From Streptomyces paludis (GTDB lineage Bacteria > Actinomycetota > Actinomycetes > Streptomycetales > Streptomycetaceae): 64,000 nt of DNA. The position numbers and the translations under genes were made by a program. This document shows positions 53,136-61,469 of the stretch, piece by piece. How positions within the stretch are numbered: the stretch's first letter is position 1; every line of letters starts with the position of its first letter. A model generated the notes under the pieces. That model was not told the DNA's origin and did no database searches. It worked only from the letters and a program-made list of their open reading frames with translations. The DNA lies in contig NZ_CP031194.1 of NCBI RefSeq assembly GCF_003344965.1, forward strand, positions 1,922,001 to 1,986,000. The letters run 5' to 3'.

Positions 53136-53166
53136 CTCTCGCTGCGGCTCCGCCGTCCCGTAGGCG

Positions 53167-55893
53167 TTACCGCGAGTCGCTGCCTCCCGAACCCACCGCC
53201 GCGCGGCCCGCCTCCAGGCGGGCGACCGGGATACGGAAGGGTGAGCAGGAGACGTAGTCGAGGCCGACCTCGTGGAAGAAGTGCACGGACTCCGGGTCGC
53301 CGCCGTGCTCGCCGCAGACGCCCAGCTTCAGTCCGGGCCGGGTCGCGCGGCCCGCCTCGACGGCGCTGCGGACGAGCGCGCCCACACCGTCCCGGTCGAT
53401 CGTCTCGAACGGGGAGACCCCGAAGATGCCCTTCTCCAGGTACGCCGTGAAGAAGCTGGCCTCCACGTCGTCCCGCGAGAAGCCCCAGACGGTCTGGGTG
53501 AGGTCGTTCGTGCCGAACGAGAAGAACTCGGCGGCCTCCGCGATCTGTCCGGCGGTGAGCGCGGCGCGCGGCAGCTCGATCATCGTGCCGAGCGCCAGCC
53601 GGAGTTCGGTGCCGGTGGCCCGTTCGACCTCGGCGATGACCCGCTCGGCCTCGTCGCGGACGATCTCCAGCTCCTGGACCGTACCGACCAGCGGGATCAT
53701 GATCTCGGCGCGCGGGTCGCCCTTGGCGTTCAGCCGCTCGGCGGACGCCTCCGCGATGGCCCGTACCTGCATGGCGAAGAGGCCGGGGATGACGAGCCCG
53801 AGCCGGACCCCGCGCAGCCCGAGCATCGGGTTCTGCTCATGGAGCTTGTGGACGGCTTGGAGGAGCCGCAGATCGTTCTCGTTGTGGTCCTTGCGGGCCT
53901 CGGCGAGGGCGACCCGTACCGACAGTTCGGTGATGTCGGGCAGGAACTCGTGGAGCGGCGGGTCGAGCAGCCGGACCGTCACGGGCAGTCCGTCCATCGC
54001 CTCGAACAGCTCGATGAAGTCCTTCTTCTGGAGCGGCAGCAAGGCACTCAGTGCCGCCTCGCGCTCCTCGTCGGTGTCGGCCAGGATCAACTTCTCGACC
54101 ATCGTGCGGCGTTCACCGAGGAACATGTGCTCCGTACGGCAGAGCCCGATGCCCTGGGCGCCGAAGCGGCGGGCGCGCAGGGCGTCCTCGGCGTTGTCGG
54201 CGTTGGCGCGCACCCGCAGCCGGCGGCGGCGGTCGGCGTACGCCATCATCCGGTGGACGGCCTCGACCAGTTCGTCGGCCTCGTCGGCGCCCGCGTGCAT
54301 CCGGCCCTCGAAGTACTCCACGACGGGGGACGGTACGACCGGGACCTCACCGAGGTAGACCTTGCCGGTCGAGCCGTCGATGGAGACGGTGTCGCCCTCC
54401 TCGATGACCGTCGAACCCGCCGTCAGCCGGCGCGCCTTGGTGTCGACCTCCAGCTCCTCGGCGCCGCAGACACAGGTCTTGCCCATGCCGCGCGCGACCA
54501 CGGCGGCGTGCGAGGTCTTGCCGCCGCGCGAGGTGAGGATGCCCTCGGCGGCGATCATGCCGTCGAGGTCGTCGGGGTTGGTCTCGCGGCGGATCAGGAT
54601 GACCTTCTCGCCGGAGCGGGACCACTTGATGGCGGTGTACGAGTCGAAGACGGCCTTGCCGACGGCGGCGCCCGGCGAGGCCGCGATCCCGCGTCCGACC
54701 AGCTCACGCCTGGTGTTCTCGTCGAAGCGCGGGAACATCAGCTGGGCGAGCTGGGCGCCGTTGACCCGCCGGAGCGCCTCGGCCTCGTCGATCAGGCCCT
54801 GGTCGACCAGCTGGGTGGCGATCCGGAAGGCGGCGCCGGCGGTGCGCTTGCCGACCCGGGTCTGGAGCATCCAGAGCCGGCCGCGCTCGATGGTGAACTC
54901 GATGTCGCACAGGTCCCGGTAGTGCGTCTCCAGGGTCTCCATGATGGCGAGCAGCCGGTCGTACGACGTCTTGTCGATGCTCTCCAGCTCGCCGAGCGGC
55001 ACGGTGTTGCGGATGCCCGCGACGACGTCCTCGCCCTGCGCGTTCTGGAGGTAGTCCCCGTAGACGCCCCGGTGGCCGCTCGCGGGGTCGCGGGTGAAGG
55101 CGACGCCCGTGCCCGAGTCCGGGCCGAGGTTGCCGAAGACCATGGAGCAGATGGTGACGGCGGTGCCGAGGTCGCCGGGGATGCGCTCCTGGCGGCGGTA
55201 GAGCTTGGCGCGGTCGGTGTTCCAGGATTCGAAGACGGAGCGGATCGCGAGGTCCATCTGTTCGCGCGGGTCCTGCGGGAAGTCGCGGCCGGCCTCGTCG
55301 GAGACGATCTTCTTGAAGCGCTTGACGAGTTTCCGCAGGTCGGAGACTTCCAGATCGACATCGGTGGCGGCGTTCCTGGCCTGCTTGGCCGCCTCCAGCG
55401 CGTCTTCGAAGAGGGCGCCGTCGACCCCGAGGACGGTTCTGCCGAACATCTGGATGAGCCGCCGGTACGAGTCCCAGGCGAAGCGCTCGTCACCGGCCTG
55501 GGCGGCGAGCCCGGCGACGGAGGTGTCCGAGAGACCGACGTTGAGGACGGTGTCCATCATGCCGGGCATGGAGAACTTGGCGCCGGAGCGTACGGAGACG
55601 AGCAGCGGGTCGTCGTCCTGGCCGAGCCGCTTGCCCATCCGCTGTTCGAGGGCGCCGAGATGCGCGCTCACCTCGTCGCGCAGGGCGCCCGGCTCCTTGC
55701 CGCTGCCGAGGTAGATGTTGCACGCCTCGGTGGTGATGGTGAAGCCGGGCGGGACCGGCAGCCCGAGGTTGGTCATCTCGGCGAGGTTCGCGCCCTTGCC
55801 GCCGAGCAGATGCTTCAGGTCCTTGTTGCCCTCGGTGAAGTCGTAGACGTACTTCTCGGCGGTGGCTGCGTGGAGATCGCTGTTTTCCGACAC
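53167..55893 (-). CDS. ppdK: Pyruvate, phosphate dikinase
   Basis: 908 residues, the family's usual length. The N-terminal ATP-grasp domain starts KYVYDFTEGN and has GGKGANLAEM. The central phosphohistidine domain has GGKTSHAAVVARG (catalytic His near 462), and the C-terminal PEP/pyruvate barrel has the conserved Cys in LGVCGEHGGDP (near 859). It interconverts pyruvate, ATP and phosphate with PEP, AMP and PPi. I chose the GTG at 55893 (GAGGAG about 10 nt upstream), giving the standard VSENSD start; the frame is open to 55944. No PPDK regulatory kinase gene is nearby. Confidence 0.96.
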   Translation of the reverse strand: MSENSDLHAATAEKYVYDFTEGNKDLKHLLGGKGANLAEMTNLGLPVPPGFTITTEACNIYLGSGKEPGALRDEVSAHLGALEQRMGKRLGQDDDPLLVSVRSGAKFSMPGMMDTVLNVGLSDTSVAGLAAQAGDERFAWDSYRRLIQMFGRTVLGVDGALFEDALEAAKQARNAATDVDLEVSDLRKLVKRFKKIVSDEAGRDFPQDPREQMDLAIRSVFESWNTDRAKLYRRQERIPGDLGTAVTICSMVFGNLGPDSGTGVAFTRDPASGHRGVYGDYLQNAQGEDVVAGIRNTVPLGELESIDKTSYDRLLAIMETLETHYRDLCDIEFTIERGRLWMLQTRVGKRTAGAAFRIATQLVDQGLIDEAEALRRVNGAQLAQLMFPRFDENTRRELVGRGIAASPGAAVGKAVFDSYTAIKWSRSGEKVILIRRETNPDDLDGMIAAEGILTSRGGKTSHAAVVARGMGKTCVCGAEELEVDTKARRLTAGSTVIEEGDTVSIDGSTGKVYLGEVPVVPSPVVEYFEGRMHAGADEADELVEAVHRMMAYADRRRRLRVRANADNAEDALRARRFGAQGIGLCRTEHMFLGERRTMVEKLILADTDEEREAALSALLPLQKKDFIELFEAMDGLPVTVRLLDPPLHEFLPDITELSVRVALAEARKDHNENDLRLLQAVHKLHEQNPMLGLRGVRLGLVIPGLFAMQVRAIAEASAERLNAKGDPRAEIMIPLVGTVQELEIVRDEAERVIAEVERATGTELRLALGTMIELPRAALTAGQIAEAAEFFSFGTNDLTQTVWGFSRDDVEASFFTAYLEKGIFGVSPFETIDRDGVGALVRSAVEAGRATRPGLKLGVCGEHGGDPESVHFFHEVGLDYVSCSPFRIPVARLEAGRAAVGSGGSDSR

Positions 55894-56097
55894 GGGTCCC
55901 GACTCCTCGATGACGCGGTGGCTGCCCTGACTGGCGAGGAACATACCCAGATCGAAGGCGCCTCGGCACGGTCACCCGGCGGCCTCGCCCCCGTCACCAC
56001 CCGTCCGCCGATGGATCGAAAGGCGGTCACGGAAAGGCGGCCGGAACCCGCTTCCTTCACCCCTCGAAGCGGCCATGACCGACCCATGACAGAACGC

Positions 56098-56109
56098 GCT
56101 CAGATGAGC
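56098..56109. promoter_or_regulatory. Palindrome GCTCA-ga-TGAGC, candidate ppdK operator
   Basis: Perfect dyad, extended by one pair (c...g) to 6-bp arms. It lies about 200 bp upstream of ppdK, right after a -10-like box on the minus strand. A second copy is at 56209-56220. Confidence 0.45.
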
Positions 56110-56143
56110 GGAGATAGTGACGTTTGAGTTTACGACTTGAACG

Positions 56144-56176
56144 CAGAAGGGGTGGCACCCCGTGCCACCCCTTCTG
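56144..56176 (-). terminator. Perfect hairpin downstream of the HAD gene
   Basis: 15-bp perfect arms (cagaaggggtggcac / gtgccaccccttctg) and a 3-nt loop, 54 bp past the HAD stop. No T-tract. It is very stable and probably ends the transporter operon. Confidence 0.7.
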
Positions 56177-56208
56177 GAGATGCAGCCGCGTACAGCCGCC
56201 AATGATCC

Positions 56209-56220
56209 GCTCATCTGAGC
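56209..56220. promoter_or_regulatory. Second copy of palindrome GCTCA-tc-TGAGC
   Basis: Perfect 5-bp arms, 10 bp past the HAD stop codon and 111 bp from the first copy. Together with the copy at 56098 it forms a 15-base inverted repeat (gctcagatgagcgga / tccgctcatctgagc) around the hairpin. Confidence 0.4.
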
Positions 56221-56230
56221 CGACACCACA

Positions 56231-56965
56231 TCAAACGTGGCGAGAATCACGCCCTCGTGCCACTCCTCCGGCGCACTCCCGCAGCACCCCGAGATCCACG
56301 TCTTCCAGGCTCTTCACGACATACCGCCCGGCTCCGGGACCCACCGGCAGCAGCGAGGGGACCACCAGCACCGGGCACCCGGCCGCCTCGGCGGACGCGG
56401 TGCCGTCCGGCGAGTCCTCCACCGCGACACACGCGCCGGGCGCGGCACCGAACCGCTCGGCCGCCGCGCGGTACGGATCGGGGTGCGGCTTGGTCCGTAC
56501 GGTGTCATCGGCCGAGAGCGTGAAGGCGAACGGGACATCGGCCAGCGAACCGCCGACCACGGAGTCCACCACGCTCCGGGGCGAGGCGCTGACCAGCGCG
56601 AACGGCACCCGCGCCCGCTCCAGCTCGGCCAGCAGCCGACGCGCGCCGGGCCGGGGCGGGGCGCCTGCGGCCACCCGGCGGAAGAACGACTCCGTCAGCT
56701 CGGCCGCCACCTTCTGCGCGTGGGCCTCGTACGGCACGCCCGTGACGCGGATCAGATGAGCGGCGGTGTCGGCGACCGCCCGGCCGACGACCTCCGGCGC
56801 GTCCGCGTCGGTGAGCCGGTGGCCGAGCGCGGCGGCGATCTCGTCGGCCGTCTCCCACCAGAGCACCTCGGTGTCCACGAGGGTGCCGTCCATGTCGAAG
56901 AGGACGGCGACGGGACCGGCGGAGGAGTCGGCCGTGAAATCGGCCGGGGTCAGAGGCTCACTCAT
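56231..56965 (-). CDS. HAD-superfamily hydrolase, subfamily IA phosphatase
   Basis: 244 residues. Motif I is DMDGTLVDTE with nucleophile Asp24 and Asp26, motif II is LVSASPRS, motif III Lys is in RTKPHPDPY, and motif IV is AVEDSPDG. The helical cap lies between motifs I and II. It resembles beta-phosphoglucomutase/sugar phosphatase-type HADs rather than phosphonoacetaldehyde hydrolase. It is the last gene of the ABC importer operon; its ATG overlaps the ATPase stop, so it may act on the imported compound after phosphorylation (inference). Confidence 0.9.
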   Translation of the reverse strand: MSEPLTPADFTADSSAGPVAVLFDMDGTLVDTEVLWWETADEIAAALGHRLTDADAPEVVGRAVADTAAHLIRVTGVPYEAHAQKVAAELTESFFRRVAAGAPPRPGARRLLAELERARVPFALVSASPRSVVDSVVGGSLADVPFAFTLSADDTVRTKPHPDPYRAAAERFGAAPGACVAVEDSPDGTASAEAAGCPVLVVPSLLPVGPGAGRYVVKSLEDVDLGVLRECAGGVARGRDSRHV

Positions 56966-58065
56966 GCGGCGGCGCCCGTCGCGGTCCCCGTCGTGGTCCC
57001 CGTCGCCGGGACGACGAGCACCGGGCGGTGCGCCGGTGCCACCGTCGCCCGTACGCCCGGCAGCAGCGCGCCGGCGTCCCGCGACGGTACGTCGGAGTGC
57101 ACCGTGCCGCCGCCGGGCAGATCCAGCAGCACACGTGTGACCGAGCCGAAGAAGGAGGCGGAGACGACCGTGGCCGTCCCCTCCGGGTCGGCGGTGGCGG
57201 TGATGTTCTCGGGCCGGATCAGCACCTCCAGGTCACCGCCTTCCGGAATCCCGCCGTCCACCGGCAGCGCGACCCCGGCGACCTCGATCCGGCCGCCGTC
57301 CGCGCGCCGGGCGGGCAGCCGGTTCATCGTGCCGACGAACTCGGCGACGAAGGGGGTGGCGGGCCGCTCGTACAGTTCGGCGGGCGGTGCGCACTGTTCG
57401 AGCCGGCCCGCGTTGAGCACGGCCACCCGGTCGGCCATGGAGAGCGCCTCCTCCTGGTCGTGCGTCACGAAGACGGTCGTGATCCCCAGCGAGAGCTGGA
57501 GCCGCCGGATCTCCTCGCGCAGCGTCAGCCGTACCTTGGCGTCGAGCGCCGACAGCGGCTCGTCGAGCAGCAGGACGCGCGGCTCCAGCGCCAGCGCGCG
57601 GGCCAGCGCCACACGCTGCTGCTGGCCGCCGGACATCTGGTGCGGGAAGCGTCCGCCGTGCTCGGGCAGGCCGACCAGTTCGAGGAGTTCGGCCGCGCGG
57701 GCGTGCCGCTCGGCGGCCGGCATCTTCCGTACGCGCAGCCCGAAGGCCACGTTGTCGCGGGCGTTGAGGTGCGGGAAGAGGCTGTACGACTGGAAGACCA
57801 TCCCGGCGTCGCGGCGGTTGGCCGGGACCCGGGTGATGTCCTCGCCGTCCACCAGCACCTCGCCCGCGTCCGGCTGTTCGAAGCCCGCGAGGACCCGCAG
57901 CGCGGTGGTCTTGCCGCAGCCGGAGGGGCCGAGCAGGGCGAGCAGTTCGCCGGGGCGGGCGGTCAGGTCGAGGCCGTCGAGCGCGACGGTCGGGCCGAAG
58001 GCACGGCGCAGCCCGCGGAATTCGACGAGGGCGCCGGTGGCCGTCGCCGTGGGGGTGGGTGACAT
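56962..58065 (-). CDS. ABC importer ATP-binding protein (Fe3+/polyamine/phosphonate-type)
   Basis: 367 residues. Walker A GPSGCGKT is at 46-53, followed by Q-loop FQSYSLFPHLN, signature MSGGQQQRVALARAL, Walker B LLLDEPLSALD and H-loop VTHDQEEA. A C-terminal TOBE-like regulatory domain (about 240-350) has LIRPENITA. The ATG at 58065 has AGGAG about 10 nt upstream; the frame is open to 58170 with an arginine/proline-rich stretch that is not credible. It powers the two permeases encoded next to it. Confidence 0.93.
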   Translation of the reverse strand: MSPTPTATATGALVEFRGLRRAFGPTVALDGLDLTARPGELLALLGPSGCGKTTALRVLAGFEQPDAGEVLVDGEDITRVPANRRDAGMVFQSYSLFPHLNARDNVAFGLRVRKMPAAERHARAAELLELVGLPEHGGRFPHQMSGGQQQRVALARALALEPRVLLLDEPLSALDAKVRLTLREEIRRLQLSLGITTVFVTHDQEEALSMADRVAVLNAGRLEQCAPPAELYERPATPFVAEFVGTMNRLPARRADGGRIEVAGVALPVDGGIPEGGDLEVLIRPENITATADPEGTATVVSASFFGSVTRVLLDLPGGGTVHSDVPSRDAGALLPGVRATVAPAHRPVLVVPATGTTTGTATGAAA

Positions 58066-58072
58066 GGGGCGG

Positions 58073-59044
58073 CTACTCCTTGCCGGAGGCGGAGGCAGAG
58101 GCGGAGGGGACAGCGGAGGCGGACGGGACGGCCGAGGCCGACGGGACCGAGCCCGTGGTGGCGGCGCCACGGGTGCCGGCCCGGGACAGGACCAGCAGCA
58201 GCCCCCATGTGATCAGCAGGCTGAGCAGGGACACCGCGACCGACATCCGCGCCTCGGCGCCCGAGACGGACACGATCCACACCGCGAAGGGCCGGAAGCC
58301 CAGCAGCGAGGCGATCGTGTACTCCCCCAGCACCAGCGCCAGCGTCAGGAACGACGCGCCGGCCAGCGAGGAGCGCAGATTCGGCAGGATGACCCGCCAC
58401 ACGGTGTAGAGCGGGCCGGCCCCGCAGTTGCGCGCGGCCTCCACCAGGGTCGGTACGTCGACGGCGCGCAGCCCCGCGTCCAGCGAGCGGTAGACGAACG
58501 GCAGCGCGAGCACCGTGTAGGCGAGGACGAGGACAATCGGGAACGACTCGTCCTGCACGGCCAGGAAGGTCTGGTAGAACGGCGTCCGCGACAGATGGTC
58601 GGGCCCCCAGCGCAGCACGGTGGTGACCCCGGTGACCAGCGCGATCGGCGGCACCACCAGCGGCAGCATGCAGACGACCTCGACAACGGGCCGCAGCCGG
58701 GGCGCCCCGAGCCGTACCGCCAGCAGCGCCGGCACGGTGAGCAGCAGGGAGAGCGCGATGGTCGCGGCGGCCAGTCCCAGCGACAGCAGCAGGCTCCGGC
58801 CGAAGCCGTCGGCGCTCAGGATCCCGGTGTACGCGGCGAACGAGACGCCCTGGTTCGGGATATGGACCGTGAACACGAACGACGACAGCAGCGGTACGAC
58901 GAAGTAGAGCCCGGCCAGGGTCAGTACGACGCCCCGCCAGACCCGCGGCCGGCGCCGGGCCCCGGCCCCGGCCGTCCCCCGGGCCTCCGGGCGCCCCGCC
59001 GGTCCCGGCCGGGCGGGAGCGGCGGTGGGGGTCAGTGCAGCCAT
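58073..59044 (-). CDS. ABC importer permease 2
   Basis: 323 residues with six hydrophobic segments and the ATPase-docking EAA loop around LVEAARNCGAGPLYTVWRVILPN. The ATG at 59044 (ACGGAG 6 nt upstream) lies 13 nt inside the end of permease 1. The C-terminus ends in a Ser/Ala/Pro repeat tail. It forms the membrane channel with permease 1. Confidence 0.92.
   Translation of the reverse strand: MAALTPTAAPARPGPAGRPEARGTAGAGARRRPRVWRGVVLTLAGLYFVVPLLSSFVFTVHIPNQGVSFAAYTGILSADGFGRSLLLSLGLAAATIALSLLLTVPALLAVRLGAPRLRPVVEVVCMLPLVVPPIALVTGVTTVLRWGPDHLSRTPFYQTFLAVQDESFPIVLVLAYTVLALPFVYRSLDAGLRAVDVPTLVEAARNCGAGPLYTVWRVILPNLRSSLAGASFLTLALVLGEYTIASLLGFRPFAVWIVSVSGAEARMSVAVSLLSLLITWGLLLVLSRAGTRGAATTGSVPSASAVPSASAVPSASASASGKE
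58084..58152 (-). repeat. Short tandem repeats encoding a SASAVP-type tail of permease 2
   Basis: Imperfect units of 6-21 bp (ggaggc / gaggcggacgggac) encode VPSASAVPSASAVPSASASAS at the end of permease 2. This is probably a slippage-prone, cytoplasmic, disordered tail. Confidence 0.7.
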
Positions 59045-59982
59045 CGGGAACTCCGTCGCTGGAGGGGCAGATAGACCGCCATGACAAGCCCGGCGATCAC
59101 GATCATGTCGAGGCTCAGCGCGAGCGCCACGTTCTCCTGCCCGACCAGTACGTTGCCGGAGAGCGCGTCCGCGATCTTCAGCGTGACCAGCGGGACGGAG
59201 CCGCCGACCAGCGCGGCGGCGGTGGCGTGCGCGGCGAAGGCGCTGCCGAAGAGCAGGACGAATCCGCCGAGCAGCGAGGGCGCGAGGACCGGGAGTCCGA
59301 CATGGCGCCAGAACTGCCAGGCGGTGGCCCCCGCGTTCTGGGCGGCCTCCCGCCACTGCGGGCGCAGCCCGTCCAGCGCCGGGAGGATGACCAGCACCAT
59401 CAGCGGCACCAGGAAGTAGAGGTAGATGACGGCGAGTCCGGTGAAGGAGTAGAGGTTCCAGCCGAGGCTGTCGAGGCGCCCGAGGCGGGTGACGACACCG
59501 GAGATGCCGAGGGTGGCGACGAACGCGAACGCGAGGGGGATCCCGCCGAAGTTGGCGAGCACCCCGGAGGCCGTGAGGACGGCCGTACGCAGCGCCCCGC
59601 CGCGCGCGGTGACGACGGCCTGGGCGATCAGGACGCCGAGGACCGTACCGATGAGCGCGGTCAGCGCGGAGAGCTGGACGCTGCCGACGAGCGAGCCGAG
59701 GTAGGGGCCCTGAAGGGAGCGCTGGAGATGCTCGCCGGTCAGGGCGGTGGCGCCGGTCGCCGGGTCGTCGCGGGTGACCGCCCCGTACAGCAGGGCGCCG
59801 ACGGGCAGTCCGAAGCCGATCGCGGCGAAGACCAGCAGTGGCAGGGCGCCGAGCCAGCCGGGCGCCTTCCGGCCCCGGGTGCCCCGAGTGCCCGGGGCGG
59901 CCGGGGCGCCGTTGGCCGCGCCCGGTCGCCCGGCCGTGCCCCGGCGCCCGGCCGCCGCCGTCGTGGGAGGGAGCGCTGTCAT
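59032..59982 (-). CDS. ABC importer permease 1
   Basis: 316 residues: an alanine/glycine-rich leader (about 1-38) and six hydrophobic segments, with the EAA-type loop WREAAQNAGATAWQFWRHVGLPVL. The ATG at 59982 overlaps the stop of the binding-protein gene (TGATG). It belongs to the same permease family as the spermidine/putrescine and phosphonate uptake systems. Confidence 0.93.
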   Translation of the reverse strand: MTALPPTTAAAGRRGTAGRPGAANGAPAAPGTRGTRGRKAPGWLGALPLLVFAAIGFGLPVGALLYGAVTRDDPATGATALTGEHLQRSLQGPYLGSLVGSVQLSALTALIGTVLGVLIAQAVVTARGGALRTAVLTASGVLANFGGIPLAFAFVATLGISGVVTRLGRLDSLGWNLYSFTGLAVIYLYFLVPLMVLVILPALDGLRPQWREAAQNAGATAWQFWRHVGLPVLAPSLLGGFVLLFGSAFAAHATAAALVGGSVPLVTLKIADALSGNVLVGQENVALALSLDMIVIAGLVMAVYLPLQRRSSRWLH

Positions 59983-61142
59983 CAGGAGACGGCCTTGTCC
60001 CAGTTCGCGGCGAGGTCGGCGTTGGCCTTGTCCAGCTCTTCCGAGGTCGGGAAGGTCGGGGTGCCGGAGACCTCGGGGAGCTTGCTGACGAAGGTCTTGT
60101 CGGCGGTGCCGTCGGCGGTCATGGCGGGCAGCAGCACGGGACGCGCGTACCCCTTGAGCCAGAGGTTCTGGCCCTCGGCGCTGTAGAGGAACTCCATCCA
60201 GAGGCGGGCGGCGGCCGGGTGGGGCGCGTCCTTGTTGATCGCCTGCGAGTAGTACTGCGCGTAGACGCCGTCGCTCGGGACGGAGACCTTCCAGTCGACG
60301 CCCTTGCCCTTGAACTGGTCGGCGTACCCGGCGTTCAGGTAGTCCCAGTCGATGCTGATGGGCGTCTCGCCCTTCTCGATGGTCGCCGGGGTGGATTCGA
60401 CGGGGATGAAGTTGCCGTTCTTCTTCAGCTTGCCGAAGAAGTCGATGCCCGGCTGGATGTCGCCGAAGGAGCCCTTGTTGGCGAGGGAGGCCGCGAACAC
60501 GCCACCGAAGGCCGAACCGGCCTTGGTGGGATTTCCGTTGAGCGCGACCTTGCCCTTGTACTCGGGCTTGAGGAGATCCGCGAAGGTCTCCGGGCAGTTC
60601 TTGATCCGGGCGGCGTCGCAGCCGATCGAGACATAGCCGCCGTAGTCGTTGAAGTAGAGGCCGTCCTTGTCCTTCTGGGACTCCGGGATCTTGTCCCACG
60701 CCTCGACCTTGTACGGCGCGAAGAGGTTCTCGGCGGCGCCGCTGCGGGCGAAGGAGATACCGAGGTCGAGTACGTCGGGGGCGCGCTTCTGGCCCTTGCG
60801 GGACTTGACGGCGGAGATCTCGTCGGAGCTGGAGGCGTCGGGGTTCTCGACGGCGACCTTGACCTTGTACTTGGCCTCGAACGCCTTGATGACCTCGCCG
60901 TAGTTGGCCCAGTCCGGCGGCAGGGCGATCGCGTTGAGCGTGCCCTCCTTCTCGGCGGCGGTGACAAGCGCGTCGAGACCGCCGAAGTCGGCGGCGGAGG
61001 CCGCGGAGGCGGCCTTGTCGGCAGCGGGGTCCTTGTCCGGCGCGGCGCCGCAGGCGGACAGCGCGGTGAGCGCGGCCGTGGAGAGCGCGACGGCGGCGAC
61101 GAGACGGGGAAGGGGCTTTCGGGGCAGGGGCTGTCGGGTCAC
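59982..61142 (-). CDS. ABC importer substrate-binding lipoprotein
   Basis: 386 residues from the GTG at 61142 (GGGAG 8 nt upstream). The lipoprotein signal ends at the lipobox LSAC with Cys31, so the mature protein is anchored outside the membrane. The domain (ALPPDWANYGEVIKAFEAKYKVKV, then SIDWDYLNAGYADQ) is the periplasmic-binding type II fold of the Fe3+/polyamine/2-aminoethylphosphonate group. The ligand cannot be fixed from the sequence. It is the first gene of a coupled operon of five and sits beside a GntR regulator. Confidence 0.9.
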   Translation of the reverse strand: MTRQPLPRKPLPRLVAAVALSTAALTALSACGAAPDKDPAADKAASAASAADFGGLDALVTAAEKEGTLNAIALPPDWANYGEVIKAFEAKYKVKVAVENPDASSSDEISAVKSRKGQKRAPDVLDLGISFARSGAAENLFAPYKVEAWDKIPESQKDKDGLYFNDYGGYVSIGCDAARIKNCPETFADLLKPEYKGKVALNGNPTKAGSAFGGVFAASLANKGSFGDIQPGIDFFGKLKKNGNFIPVESTPATIEKGETPISIDWDYLNAGYADQFKGKGVDWKVSVPSDGVYAQYYSQAINKDAPHPAAARLWMEFLYSAEGQNLWLKGYARPVLLPAMTADGTADKTFVSKLPEVSGTPTFPTSEELDKANADLAANWDKAVS

Positions 61143-61469
61143 TCGGTGTCTCCCGGAGACGAGGAAGTGAGAAACTTGTTCATACAAGCTGGCATCAGTT
61201 CGCCCGACTCAGGTGTCCGGTCAGTTAACGCCTGATGTACGTCACCACGCGGCCGGGAGAAGACAAAGCGCCCGCAACCCCCTGATCAGCGCGGCGAGTT
61301 GGAGCGTATCCACGATCCACAGGGCGTACAAGAGGAACTACAACGCGTTCCGGCAACCGAAGGCCCGTGGGGCGGGAGGGAAAGGCGCGCCATCGACGGT
61401 TCGGCCCACCTGTGCACAGTGCAGGGCGTGAGCGAGGATGGGGCGCATGAGCGACGCAAGGGGGCCCGG
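61143..61469. other. Divergent promoter region of the ABC importer and its GntR regulator
   Basis: 327 bases between the divergent genes, without a supported gene of their own. The HutC-type dyad at 61175-61188 sits 33 bp upstream of the binding-protein start. The part toward the GntR gene (61260-61430) has an open frame on plus joined to the regulator but no codon-usage or motif support. Confidence 0.55.
61175..61188. promoter_or_regulatory. GntR/HutC operator, cTTGT-N4-ACAAg
   Basis: CTTGT-tcat-ACAAG, a perfect dyad of 5-bp arms that fits HutC-subfamily sites. It lies in the gap between the importer operon and a HutC-type regulator gene, next to the importer start. Confidence 0.65.

Larger units (their letters stand above)
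52697..53166. other. Intergenic region between the ArsR-like gene and ppdK
   Basis: 470 bases with no supported gene. From left to right it holds the CTGTTGCA direct repeats next to the ArsR-like start, a dyad gtttca-N8-tgaaac (52782-52801), an exact 23-bp tandem duplication (52988-53033), a run of seven T (53084-53090) and a strong hairpin (53099-53135) downstream of ppdK. Confidence 0.6.
55894..56230. other. ppdK upstream region with hairpin and two copies of a palindrome
   Basis: 337 non-coding bases holding the ppdK promoter. A perfect 15-bp-arm hairpin (56144-56176) probably ends the HAD operon. Two copies of GCTCA-N2-TGAGC (56098-56109 and 56209-56220) flank it. A minus-strand -10-like CACTAT (about 56113-56118) lies just before the palindrome nearer to ppdK. 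Confidence 0.6.

Noticed and set aside
53272..56127. 951-codon open frame on plus opposite ppdK
   Set aside because: Mirror of ppdK codons; the composition is dominated by Asp/Gly/Val/Leu/Arg and no family pattern is seen.
56231..61142. Naming the importer operon phn (2-aminoethylphosphonate)
   Set aside because: The gene order fits, but the HAD protein has DMDGT rather than the phosphonatase-type motif, and no transaminase gene is present.
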